Source: Pontederia crassipes
Taxonomy: Eukaryota; Streptophyta; Magnoliopsida; Commelinales; Pontederiaceae
Assembly: GCA_030549335.1 (NCBI GenBank)
Contig: CM060198.1
Span: 57,546,771 to 57,610,770 of the forward strand
Reading direction: 5' to 3'
DNA length: 64,000 nt
Made by a program: the position numbers and the translations under genes. The notes beneath the pieces are model-generated. The model saw only the letters and a list, made by a program, of their open reading frames with translations. It did no database searches and had not been told where the DNA came from. Of the stretch, positions 46,071-58,000 are shown piece by piece (position 1 is the stretch's first letter; each line of letters begins with the position of its first letter).

Positions 46071-49000
46071 AGTTCATAATTAGCATGCACACGGTTGTAA
46101 TGCTCACAATTGCTATTTCCGGGATCTCTATCAACAGACCCTAAGAAAAATGATTTGATTGTAAACTATCCATGATTTCCCCACCTAGTGGGATAAGGCT
46201 TTGTTGTTGTTGTAAACTATCCATGATTTGCAGTTAGAGTAGTAAATAACTAAGGAAACCTCAGCATGTCATGCAAATAAAGAAATAAAACAAAAGTGCC
46301 TTAAATTACCTAGACAAATTCCAGAGAAAATGTATGCTGATTCTCTTTTTATGAGGATAGCATATCAGACTATAAATGGTGTAATAAAGCACAGATGCAA
46401 ATGTTGCATCCAGAGAGATCAAAGGAGATAAGTTTTTTTTTTACTTCTATTAAAGCAAATAGATGTCATCTTAGTACCTTGCGAGCTTCAGTATCTTTCC
46501 AAATATTACCCGCAAATCCCAGAACAAGGACAACAACAATCTGAAACAGAAAAATGGCTCCAGTCAGCTTATCAATCATGGCATCCACAGCAGTTAGTTT
46601 TGGCTCTGGCACACCCCGACTCATTCCCAACTTGGTTTCATTGCCTGAAAGATGATTAATTAAATGGTTAGCGATTCAACATGCCAGAGACAATACCTAG
46701 TTCAATCATGGATTGTAAATAAAATGATTGCCGGCCCTTATCATCTAGCGACAGAAGACAAGAATTCCGACTATTTGCATAAAAGCAATGCTAGTTTGAT
46801 AATGCAAAAAAGTAGAAAATGTCCAATCTAGATAAGCAAATAAGAGCAAGAGAATGGCTACTACAAAACATGATTACTGACATAAATACAATTTTTTTAG
46901 ATAAAAGAGGATGATTGCCTAGATGTCAAACATCCAGTTTTACATAAGTACAATTATTTGTCACAATTGATAAAGTATCAAAATGAAAAACCATGATTAC
47001 GACATGAATTTCCTTCTGAGAGAAAATACAACACCAAATTAGCTTGAAATATCAGTTAATATCGAGGTTCCAATAAGGTCCATAGTATATGTAAGATGAT
47101 AACTATATGTACCAACTTGCCTGTATAAACTGCAACTCCGCAAGCCCATTCAGTATTCCTCAAGTAGCACGACTGTAAAAGTGTGTTATTGATTGTCAAT
47201 GGACACATGTCATTATCGAGAAAGGGGGGAAACAACCGCATATTCGCATCAAATCTTCTTATGTCCTTGTCAGGATTGGGGCATTCAATAACACCCTGAG
47301 AATTTAGAATAAACAACCATTAAGAACTAATCCAACTAGGATGATTTGAAATCTTCAAGTTACCTTTATTCTATGCAATTGTTCAGACACTAGTCCAATG
47401 TAAGCTGATGGAACCACCCTTGACTTTAGATCAGTTTCCCCATCTAGTGCAGCAGTCTATCAAAACCAAGAAACTTTTCTTGAGAAGACAACCAAGAAAC
47501 CTATGATGAGTTTTACTATAACTATGCAATCATATTCATACTTCTAAATGGATCTCATGTTTATTACTTTATAATGAACTCCAATTGGACATCCCAAAGT
47601 TCAGAGTTCTTAGAACCTCCCAATGAAAAACTAGAGTGTAGTATAAAAAAATAAGCACACACACACACACCCATAAACTGCATTATATAGCTAAAATAAC
47701 TTTTCACCTAGTGTGCAAATAGAAGTAACACATTAAGAAATGCCTTCCGATATGTGGCTGGGGCTTCAAACTCCATACATACCACACCTAAGGGTGTTAG
47801 ATGTGAGAAGATTTTGGGGATATAGCACGAGTTTTTCAACTCCTTTGGCTACAATGTAAAAAGAAAATAGCTAACATCTCACCCCTCAAAATAAAAGAAC
47901 TTGGCACTACATATGTGTTTATTTGAAACTTCGTAGACATGAGAAATTTATAACACCTATTTCCTAACTCTTTCTTAGTTCCTTGGCATTCTCCAAACAT
48001 TTAACATTGAAGATTGTTCTCTAAGTTCCCATTCTCTTTTCCTATCCTATTCCAATTTTTATAGTTGATTTCTTGCCTTTCCTTAATGTTGTCTTTTGTG
48101 ATCTCTGTTAATACTCCAACTTTTACATATGAAATTTTATCCTGCCTCCTAATATCTTTATTGTAGCAAGAACATTCCATCATACTTTTGTTGCTTTTCC
48201 TTGTCATTTGCTCGGTTTGGTATACTATGTTTTTGTTCTTCATGCGGTAAGAGAGGTAAAGAGGCACCAAGTTGTCATTTTGATTCAACTCTTATTTGCC
48301 AGTTTCAGAGCTGGATGCCTAGATCAATGTTGGTACACATAATGAAAAAGACCATGACGTGCAGCTCTGCTAGCTGCTGTTTATGTCATATTTTTGCATG
48401 GAATAGTACTATTTTTGGTATCAGATGTTACACAACAATATATCATACACCAATTTTCCTTTTTTATTAAGGTATGAGAAAGACAGTATGACTCTGAGAC
48501 ATTTAGTATGTATATAGCAACTTTTGTTGGAGCATTTTTGGCAATAGTGTATAATTTTGGTCAAACTGGTCATTCATTTACCTCTCAAAAATTGTGTAAA
48601 ACAGGAATAAAAGACTACATGTTCCAGGAAAATCAAGCCTCTCTTGCTATATATGCATGCCAAACTGTAGAAATAAGTTTGATAATTAAGGAATTCTCAC
48701 ACACTGCTTCCTCACAAAGGCTTGACCCCATGTACTCCCTCGTCCACAAAAATGACTCTGAATGAGATGTAACACATCTAGGGAGGAAACATTTAGTTTC
48801 ACACAAAAAATTCAATTTCAAACATTTAATGTTAATACTATCAACATATTGCAACCCAATTAGTTATATAAAAGCACAGTTTTATCAACTCTTCTTTTTC
48901 AGAAATTATGAATTCATATTATGAAGCATCATTCAGAAGAAAACGCAATGTCTTCTTAGCAGAACTTTGTTTGAATACTTCATATCATACCTCAACATAG

Positions 49001-52000
49001 CAAATTCCTTGAGGATCAGAAGTTCCAATCAACACAAGATCACATGGCACTTCGTCATTCTCACGTAACCACACTATATTTCCGACATGAACATCCTGTG
49101 CTTCAATCTAAGGAACACAAAAAAAATGATAATCAAATACAAAGATTCATGAAATTGACGCCAAATTACAGTTAAATACAATATATTAGAACGAGAGAAT
49201 AGAAGAATGCCTTTCATCTATACATGCTAACACAGGTGATACTCTATTCCAAATATGATTAAGTGATAACATTTTAAGCAGTTTATATTTGAGATGAGAT
49301 AATACAGAAAGATAAGCAACATATAGATGTAACCTAATGCATGCATTTTATCACATATAATTTAAGTTGCATTTAGAGTTATTTTCATAATTTTTCCATA
49401 GCATGCATAAGTTTTTACTTCATTTATTACAATTATTATCTTGAGCTCTCCAACTAGCTTAGGTGTGTGTCCTTTTTGCAGGAAAACTCATTTAATTTGG
49501 TGGAAAATCCTCAAGAAAAACATGAGTGGAAAAAGGTGAAGAAATCAAGCCAAAAAATCGTAAAACAGTAGTCTGTAATGGGTCGTAACATGAAAGTCAC
49601 GGCCCTGGGTCAGATCTCATGAGTCATAATATGGCTTTCACGATCCTGTATGAGATATTACGGACCTTTACAACAAGGTAACGGGTCTCACAAAAGCAAT
49701 CGCCACATGCAAGAATCGTATAATGAGCCGTTACAGCATTTTTATACAGCACATACAGAAAGCTAGGTGTTTCAGGAGCTGATTGGTAATGCGCCGTTAC
49801 TAGCTATTCACGGGTCTCACAGCCAGCTGAAGGAATCCTTGACGGACGGTTAGACTGCCTTCACGATACATATCAAAGATGGACACCGCCTATCACCTGC
49901 CGTAAATAAGCATTTAATAGGTCTCACAGATTAGGTGGCAGGCCAGCATACTGAAAATATGGGCCGTAATAAATGTTCTCGGCACACACAGAACGGTTGT
50001 AAAATATCAACAGAGAAGTCATGGGCCGTAAGGAGACTTTAACGACCCGTAACGTAAGATGATATAACGACCCCGATAGATTACGCACCATGCAGGAGCA
50101 GGCACAACTAGGCCAAAGTCGTTAGCAGCCGTGATGAAGATTTAACGGCCATAACTTACGAGTCGTAAAAGGAAAGACACCGAGCATAGCTCATCTCCAA
50201 ATTTGCCTGAGTCACGGGTCGTTACAGGTATGTTACGGGCCGTTGCGACTGAATCCCAACTCCGATTCATAATAGGATTCGAATGTGAACGGCTCTTCAC
50301 GGGCCGTTAAACGAGCCAATTTTTGCTAATTGTTGACTTTTTGAAAGAATTTTGATTGGATCAAGATGCCAAGATGGTGCCTATCTTCTAGACATCAAAT
50401 TAGATCATAATTACACAGGATGGGAGATAAATTGAGTGGTTTCCAAGCTAACTAGAGATCTAATCCGAATTTTATTGTTTTAATAAATTTGAGACCCCCA
50501 ATAGATTGAAACTCTTCCTTGGGATGTTTTGAGGCTATAAATAGGGACCCGGGAAGCATAGAAATTCGTGCTTGAGAACCTGGGTAGAAGAGAAAAGAAG
50601 TCAAGCATGAAGGAGATGTCTAGAGAAGGACGAGAAGCGACTCAGCGTAAGGGTTTTGGGTCTGCTCTAGGGATCGTCCAAAGAAAGAATTCTCGTTCTC
50701 TCCTTATTATTGGATGTTTTGTTACTTCGTTCTTTTTAGTGTAATCATTTGTTCTGCAATAGATATTTTTATCTTTCTGAAAACTGCATGAACCAATTTA
50801 GCATTGAATTAATATAATGATTAGTTCTTTTAGATTATGATTGTGGTTGTTAATGTTATTTTCTGTGAATATCTTGTTTTGATCTTAGATCACAAATCAG
50901 GTGTGGGGTGATTAGTTTTAGGATTTAATAATTCTCAACGAATCGATTTTTAACTTAAAGTTGAAGCAATCATAACACGAAACTAATAACTCATTGTTTG
51001 TACTAGATTTTATGCGGTCCATAAGTTTTTACCCAATGTGGATGATTGTTAGTTTAGGATATATAACTTAATGCATCTTAATATCTTGCTTAACTGAATA
51101 TTAACTCATCGTTTGTGGTCTTAAGTTTCGTAAGAATTAAGATAGTTTAACTTACTCAGTATAAAGGTTATTAATTTAAACAATCATAATCCATCTTGAG
51201 AACTGAATTCGTTTATCATTGTTATAATTCAATCATCATCATTGTTCATGCTAGTTAATTCTTAATCGTCCATAATCCTAAGGCTTAACATCAATTTACT
51301 TTATTTTTGTTATTTAATTTTTTGTACTCTTATTTTCTCTTTTTACGTCGCAAAACCATTACTTCTCATAGTAGATTATTGTGATAGATTAGATTTAAAT
51401 AGTTTCTCGTGGGTTCGACACTCTACTCTTTACTTTTATTATTTGATACGACTAGTGCGCTTGCTAGCAAATTTATTTGTCACAAATTTAAAGCATCATA
51501 ACCTAATGCAAGCATATTTTTAAACAACTCTCTTCAAGTTGCAGACTCCTCCGGCTTGCTTGTAAGAAGAAAAAATGAGACACTACAACAAATATATTGC
51601 AAGACAATCAGACTTAGAAAATGTGAGTGCACTAAGTATAACCAGCCAAAAGAAGCATACATATCCCTCAAGAAAAAAAAAGAAAGAAAGAAGCACAGCT
51701 ATCTCTCAAACCATTTGTTAAATAATTATACAACTCAATAGAATTATAAGTTTGCATATTTACGGATATTTGTATTAATTTTTCTTACTAGCCAAACCCA
51801 CAAGATTCTGAACTCCTCTGGATCTCGTTGTACTATAACTTTTGTAAATACGTTTTGCTGAGCTTTTATAACGACTATTATGAATGTTTTTTATTATAAA
51901 ACCATTGGACATTCTTTTTAGTGAATCAATCATGCATTGATTAATCAAACATGGGAACAAGTGCATGTAGACGAGCCCATCATGAAATAAATAATACGGT

Positions 52001-55000
52001 TTAATTAATAGCGGTCACTTGAGAGATGCATAATTCCCACAGGTAAGACAGCATAACATTTGGCCTACTTATTGCTTTCAACTCAACAACTCCGCCTATA
52101 TTTTATAGCCGGTCCCAAGCCCGGATAAAGGAGGAGGGTTGTGTTAGGCCCCGACAGCCAGCATAAAATCCTGTCGAATCTTATGAACATGGATCAACGA
52201 ATATATTGTGTTAATGCTAGGTCGTTACCCGTAAGTAACGCGCTGTACAGCTCGGGTACAGTGATAAGAGAGCAAGAGCCGCTGCATCCTCGCCTGAATG
52301 CAGTGTTAAATGAGCAAGGGCTACCCGCACTCTAATGGACGGAGGCGGTTAAAGAAGCTAGTTCATGAAACTAAGGTCAGATTAGGTTCTTGGAACATTG
52401 GGACGTTGAATGAGAAGCGCCTTGAGGTGGCACAAGTAATGGACCAGCGTAAGATTAGCATCTTATGCTTGCAAGAAACTAGATGGGTAGGAGAGGGAAG
52501 TAAAGAGATTAGGTTAAATGGTTCCAAACTTTGGTACACAGGTAAGGTAAATGGAAGGAATGGTGTTGGTATTATTGCGGATGCAGAATGGAGGAAGAAT
52601 ATTGTGGAAGTTAAAAGGATTGAGAATCGAATCATATCCGTAAAAGTAATTGTTGGAAAGGAGACTATGAACATTATTAGTGCATATGCACCCCAAGTAG
52701 GAGCAGAATCACATCTCAAGGAGAAGTTTTGGGCAGATATGGAGGGTTTGATTGAAAGTATACTAACAATCGAGAAAGTTTATATTGGGGGAGACCTTAA
52801 TGGACATGTTGGTAAAGAGGCAGGACCACATGCAAGGGTTCATGGTGGTTTTGGTTTTGGGGAGTTGAATGAGGAAGGACAAACTATTATTGATTTTTCT
52901 TTAGCATACGACCTTAAGATTATCAACACTTGTTTTAGGAAGAGAGAGGAACATTTAATCACATACAAAAGTGGAACTCATAGGTCTCAAATCGATTTTT
53001 TCTTGACAAAAAATACTGATAAAAGACATTGTACTAATTGCAAAGTAATTCCTGGGCATGGGGTGACTACACAACATAAATTGTTAGTTCTTGATATGCA
53101 AATGAAATGTATAAAATCAAAATCTCGAACAGTTTTTGATCGAAAGATCAAGTGGTGACAGTTAAAGGGGGAGAAGCGAGAGACTTTTAGAAGTAAGTTA
53201 TTAGAGGAAAGCGTGTGAGAGTTAGAAGGAGATGCTAGTATCATGTGGGAGAATGTGGCAAAAAAGGTTGAAATGGTTGCTAAAGCCATTTTAGGAGAAT
53301 CAAAAGGTTTTGGACCACGAGATAAGGAGACTTGGTGGTGGAATGAGGAGGTCCAAGAAAAGGTGCGTAATAAGAAGAATTGTTTCAAGGCGATACACTT
53401 GGACAATAGTTCTGACAATTGGGAAAAGTATCGTTTGGCGAAAAGGGAGGCTAAGAAGGCAGTTAGTGATGCTCGTGCTAAAGCATATGAGGGATTTTAT
53501 AAGGAGTTAGGGACAAAGGTTGGTGAACAAAGGATTTACAAGATTGCAAGGAATAAAGAGGAGTCGAGAGATTTGGATCAAGTAAGATGCATAAAAATGA
53601 AGTTGGCAAGGTTTTAGTTACTGAAGGAGATATTAAGAACAGATGAGAAGAGTATTTCTATAAGCTATTTAATGATGGATGTGAAGGTTCCCGTTGTGAT
53701 TTGGAGGACTTGACAGTTAGCGAATGTGAGCTTAATAGGTCATTTTATCGTAGAATTAGAGTCTCGGAGGTTAGCGAAGCTCTTAAGAAAATGGAGAATG
53801 GTAAAGCCGTTGGACCGGATGGTATACCGATTGAAGTTTGGAAATGTTTAGGAGAAAAAGGTGTGTTGTGGTTATGTAAACTATTTAATGAGATTTTACG
53901 GTCGAAAAAGATGCCTGATGATTGGAGATTAAGTACATTAGTTCCTATTTACAAAAATAAAGGGGATATTCAGAATTGTGCAAATTATAGAGGGATTAAA
54001 CTTATGAGTCACACAATGAAATTATGGGAAAAAGTGATTGAGCATAGATTGAGAATGGAGACTAGTATTTCTGAGAGACAATTTGAGTTTATGCCAAGAA
54101 GATCCACTACAGAGGCGATTTATTTACTAAGGGGATGATAGAGAAGTATCGAAGTAGGAGAAGAGACTTACATATGGCTTTCATTGACTTAGAGAAGACG
54201 TATGATCGGGTACCAAGGGATGTACTTTGGAAAGCCTTGCAAAAGAAGAGGGTGAGTGTTGCCTACATTAAGGTAATACAAGATATGTACGATGGGGCAT
54301 TGACTAGGGTTAGGACACCCGGAGGTGAGACAAATGAATTTCCTATAGGAATTGGCCTACATCAAGGATCAGCTTTAAGCCCGTATCTATTTAACTTAGT
54401 TATCGATGCTATAACCGAGAGTATCACAGAGGAGGTACCTAAGTGCATGCTATTTGCGGATGATATAGTGCTTTTAGTGGATTCAAGAGAAGAGATTAAT
54501 ACAAAATTGGAAATATGGAGAAATACGTTGGAGTCAAAGGGTCTTCGTTTAAGTAGGAATAAAACAGAATATATGCATAGCAATTTCACAAATAAACAAC
54601 ATAGAGACGATTTCAAAGTTAGGCTAGGGGAGGATATAATTCTTCAAGTGACAAAGTTTAAATATTTAGGATCAATTGTAAGACAAGATGGTGAGATTGA
54701 TGACGATGTTAATCATAGAATTCAAGCTGGTTGGTGTAAGTGGAGGAAAGCCACTGGAGTTCTTTGTGATAGAAAAGTACCCAATAAACAACAACAACAA
54801 AGCCTTATCCCACTAGGTGGGGTCGGCTACATGGATCATACGACGCCATTCCGCTCTATTAGTAACCAAACCTTTCGGTATATTATTCACCAATAGATCT
54901 TGCTCTATTAGTTCGCCAAGTGTCCGCCTTGGCCTCCCTCTCCCTCTTTTAATCGGACTCCAGATTATTTGATCTACTCTTCTTACTGGCGCATCTAATG

Positions 55001-58000
55001 GTCTTCTCTGAACATGACCAAACCATCTCAAACGATTCTCTACCATTTTCTCACTAATAGGAGCCAATAAAGTTAAAGGAAAATTCTATCGTACTGCTAT
55101 AAGGCCAGCAGTGTTATATGGTAGTGAATGTTGGGCTATGAAGGGACAACATGAACGTAAAGTGGGGGTAGCCGAAATGAGGATGTTGAGATGGATGTGT
55201 GGTCATACAAGTTTAGATAAGATTAGGAATGACCATATACGTGAACGAGTCGGAGTGGCTCCTATTAGTGAGAAAATGGTAGAGAATCGTTTGAGATGAT
55301 TTGGTCATGTTCAGAGAAGACCATTAGATGCGCCAGTAAGAAGAGTAGATCAAATAATCTGAAGTCCGATTAAAAGAGGGAGAGGGAGGCCAAGGCGGAC
55401 ACTTGACGAACTAATAGAGCAAGATCTATTGGTGAATAATATACCGAAAGACTTGGTTACTAATAGAGCGGAATAGCATCGTATGATCCATGTAGCCGAC
55501 TCCATCTAGTGGGATAAGGCTTTGTTGTTGTTATTGTTGTATTGCTTTCAACTCAACAACTGTAACAGTTCTTTTTCTTCATGCTGTTATTAAACTATTT
55601 AAATTTGAAAATAATCTCTAGTATGGCATGCCAACCATATTAATTCAAATTTATTTCAATTTGTCATTTTAGATCTAATATGGAAGTGACACCAAACTTT
55701 TCCAGACCTTTGAGTTTTACATGTATATTCTCTCCACTTCAATATATTTATGGATGGCTAATAAACCTACTTACTTGTCCTTTTTGTCTCTACAAGAATG
55801 GAGTCAATAAGATAAACAATGGAAAAATGTGAATAGACATTTTTATACACATGTTTAGGCAAAAAAAAAGACAGCCAACTACTGAGAAAACAAAGCTAGG
55901 TAGGCAAGAAGTAAAGGTTAGTATGAAATTCCTAATTTGACATCAAACAAAAAATCCATCCAAAAAGAAAGCAATTATTTAACAAAAGGATGTAATCTAC
56001 AATAGGGAGTGTAAACACAAAGAGAAAAAAGAATCCATACATGTCTCCGAATGCCATCTTTTACAACCCATACTTTCTTCTCATTTGCTTGTTTATCAGA
56101 AAGGTACCGATTGTAGTCATCCCATGCCTCTTTTGTGGCAGAGACTGCAAATATAAAGATTAACGGACCCCATGTACTTGCAGGATTTACTGGAGTAATA
56201 AGTGGCCATAGCTGGAGGCAAGCAATCAGTAAAAAGTACTGATTCATAAATCGCCTGTAAAATCAAATAATACAAATTTAGAAATCCCAAAGTTTGTATG
56301 AGATATTAGGACTGTAAAGAATGCTATCATATTGGTTCTCGATTTCACAAAAACACAAAATGTGGATCAGAATTCTTTTTTCTACCACCCTTGAGAATAA
56401 CATTCATTTTCTACTATAACAGGGAAAAAATAAAATTTCTCAACTTTATAGGCCAAAATCACACTAACTGACAAGGAGCATACTGGCTCATAAAAGGATT
56501 ACATGATGGCTATCAACCTCACCTGAATTTACCCTGTAATATTAGGCTGTCTTAGTAAAGACTCCCTAAGCTTATATCACGATCCTTGTGAGAAAAAATT
56601 ATCCACTGAGATGAAATAGTAGAAAATCAAATATCTACCAAGATAAATTTTTTTCAAACGAACTAACAACAACAACAACAACAAAGCCTTATCCCACTAG
56701 TTGGGGTCGGCTACATGGATCATACGACGCTTCGTTGATCCATGTTCATGAGATTCGACAGGGTTTTACGCTGGCTGTCGGGGCCTAACACAACCCTCCT
56801 CCTTTATCCGGGCTTGGGACCGGCTATAAAACATAGGTGATCTCTGTTTTAGTTCCCTAAATGAAATAAACCCTAAAAGATGGATTTTAGCTGCATTGAA
56901 ATGCATATTTGTCTAGCAACTCGACCGCTCGAAGGCCTTTGAAACCTCTTTTTATTCCCGATTCCTGTTTGAGAAAAGGATGGAAAAAGCAGTATCGAGT
57001 TTGAGAAAAGGGTGGAAAACCCGGAATCTTGTTTCCTATAAATGTTAAAAACAGGGATTCCCGTACTATTTATTTATTTATTTCTTTCTTTCTTTCTTTA
57101 TTTATTACCACTCCGTCGTCCGCAAATCTATTGGTTTAACCGACATAAGGAAGGGCTTCCGTTAGGATGCGGAGTGGAACCTCTTAGAGGAGCCTTTGAA
57201 TATATCGTTCATTTTCTCATGGGTTGAAAAGGGACGGGACAAGGATATACCCTAAGACCTCCGTTTGCTGGTTCTATATATCTGTGGAGGTAGTTGAGAA
57301 CAAAGTGGCGAACGGGTGCGTAACGTGTGGGAATCTGCCGAACAGTTCGGGCCAAATCCTGAAGAAAGCTCAAAAGCGCTGTTTGATGAGCCTGCGTAGT
57401 ATTAGGTAGTTGGTCAGGTAAAATTTGTAGTCCTATGCATAGTCAGTACTATAGCCCCAATCATGGCTACTAATACAATCAGACTAGGAACCAAAAACCA
57501 GACGGAATAGTAGGTATAAAGTAAATTGCCCAAAGTTTCCAAATTAGTCCAACTTCGTACCTTTCCGGCATGAACACAATCGTTGTTAGGAGATTCTTGA
57601 GCCACATTAGTTCACATGCGGCCTGAGCCATAGCTCTATACTCAGCTTCCGCGCTTGACCGGGGCACACCTTAATTAAAGTACTATCGGCTGTTTTTTTC
57701 CAGGTAACTAAGTGACCTCCTACTAGAGTGCAATAACTATATGTGATTAGCATTCCAAGAAGTAGGAATCCTGGACTTTCAATATCCCCATCCCTCCATC
57801 TCTTAGTTCCTCTGCCTTTCTTCGGTCATCGGGAATCCCACCTTTTCAATTAATCTGTCGTAGGGGCTCATAAAGACAGTTTCATAAAGACTCTCACTGT
57901 AACCCACATTATAACCAGTCATGCAGAGGTTTCAACCTCTGGACAGCATAGTTACCAATCGCAACCACGCAGATCCCCTCCCTAACTAAAGCCAAACGTC

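Larger units (their letters stand above)
52090..55539 (+). mobile_element. Near full-length RTE-type LINE, inactive
   Basis: A non-LTR retrotransposon of about 3.17 kb plus a 275-bp nested insert. A perfect 20-bp target duplication, TATTGCTTTCAACTCAACAA, lies at 52070-52089 and 55540-55559, giving a 5' end at CTCCGCC and a 3' end in TTG/TTA triplets. Order: 5' module (52090-52200), endonuclease, reverse transcriptase, and a C-terminal '[16 protein letters not shown]'-type region. The single ORF is broken by stops (53158, about 53215 and 53645) and frameshifts (about 53600 and 54135). It lies in flippase intron 2, antisense to the gene. The short triplet-repeat tail and domain order support the RTE clade. 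Confidence 0.95.

Noticed and set aside
48001-48765. Open frames in flippase intron 3
   Set aside because: Lysine-rich or cysteine-rich AT-driven frames without motifs; the flanking exons splice cleanly across them.
57421-57553. Plastid origin of the organelle-like insert
   Set aside because: The '[13 protein letters not shown]...[12 protein letters not shown]' block is mitochondrial nad6 and the rRNA piece is the mitochondrial type, so plastid DNA is not supported.
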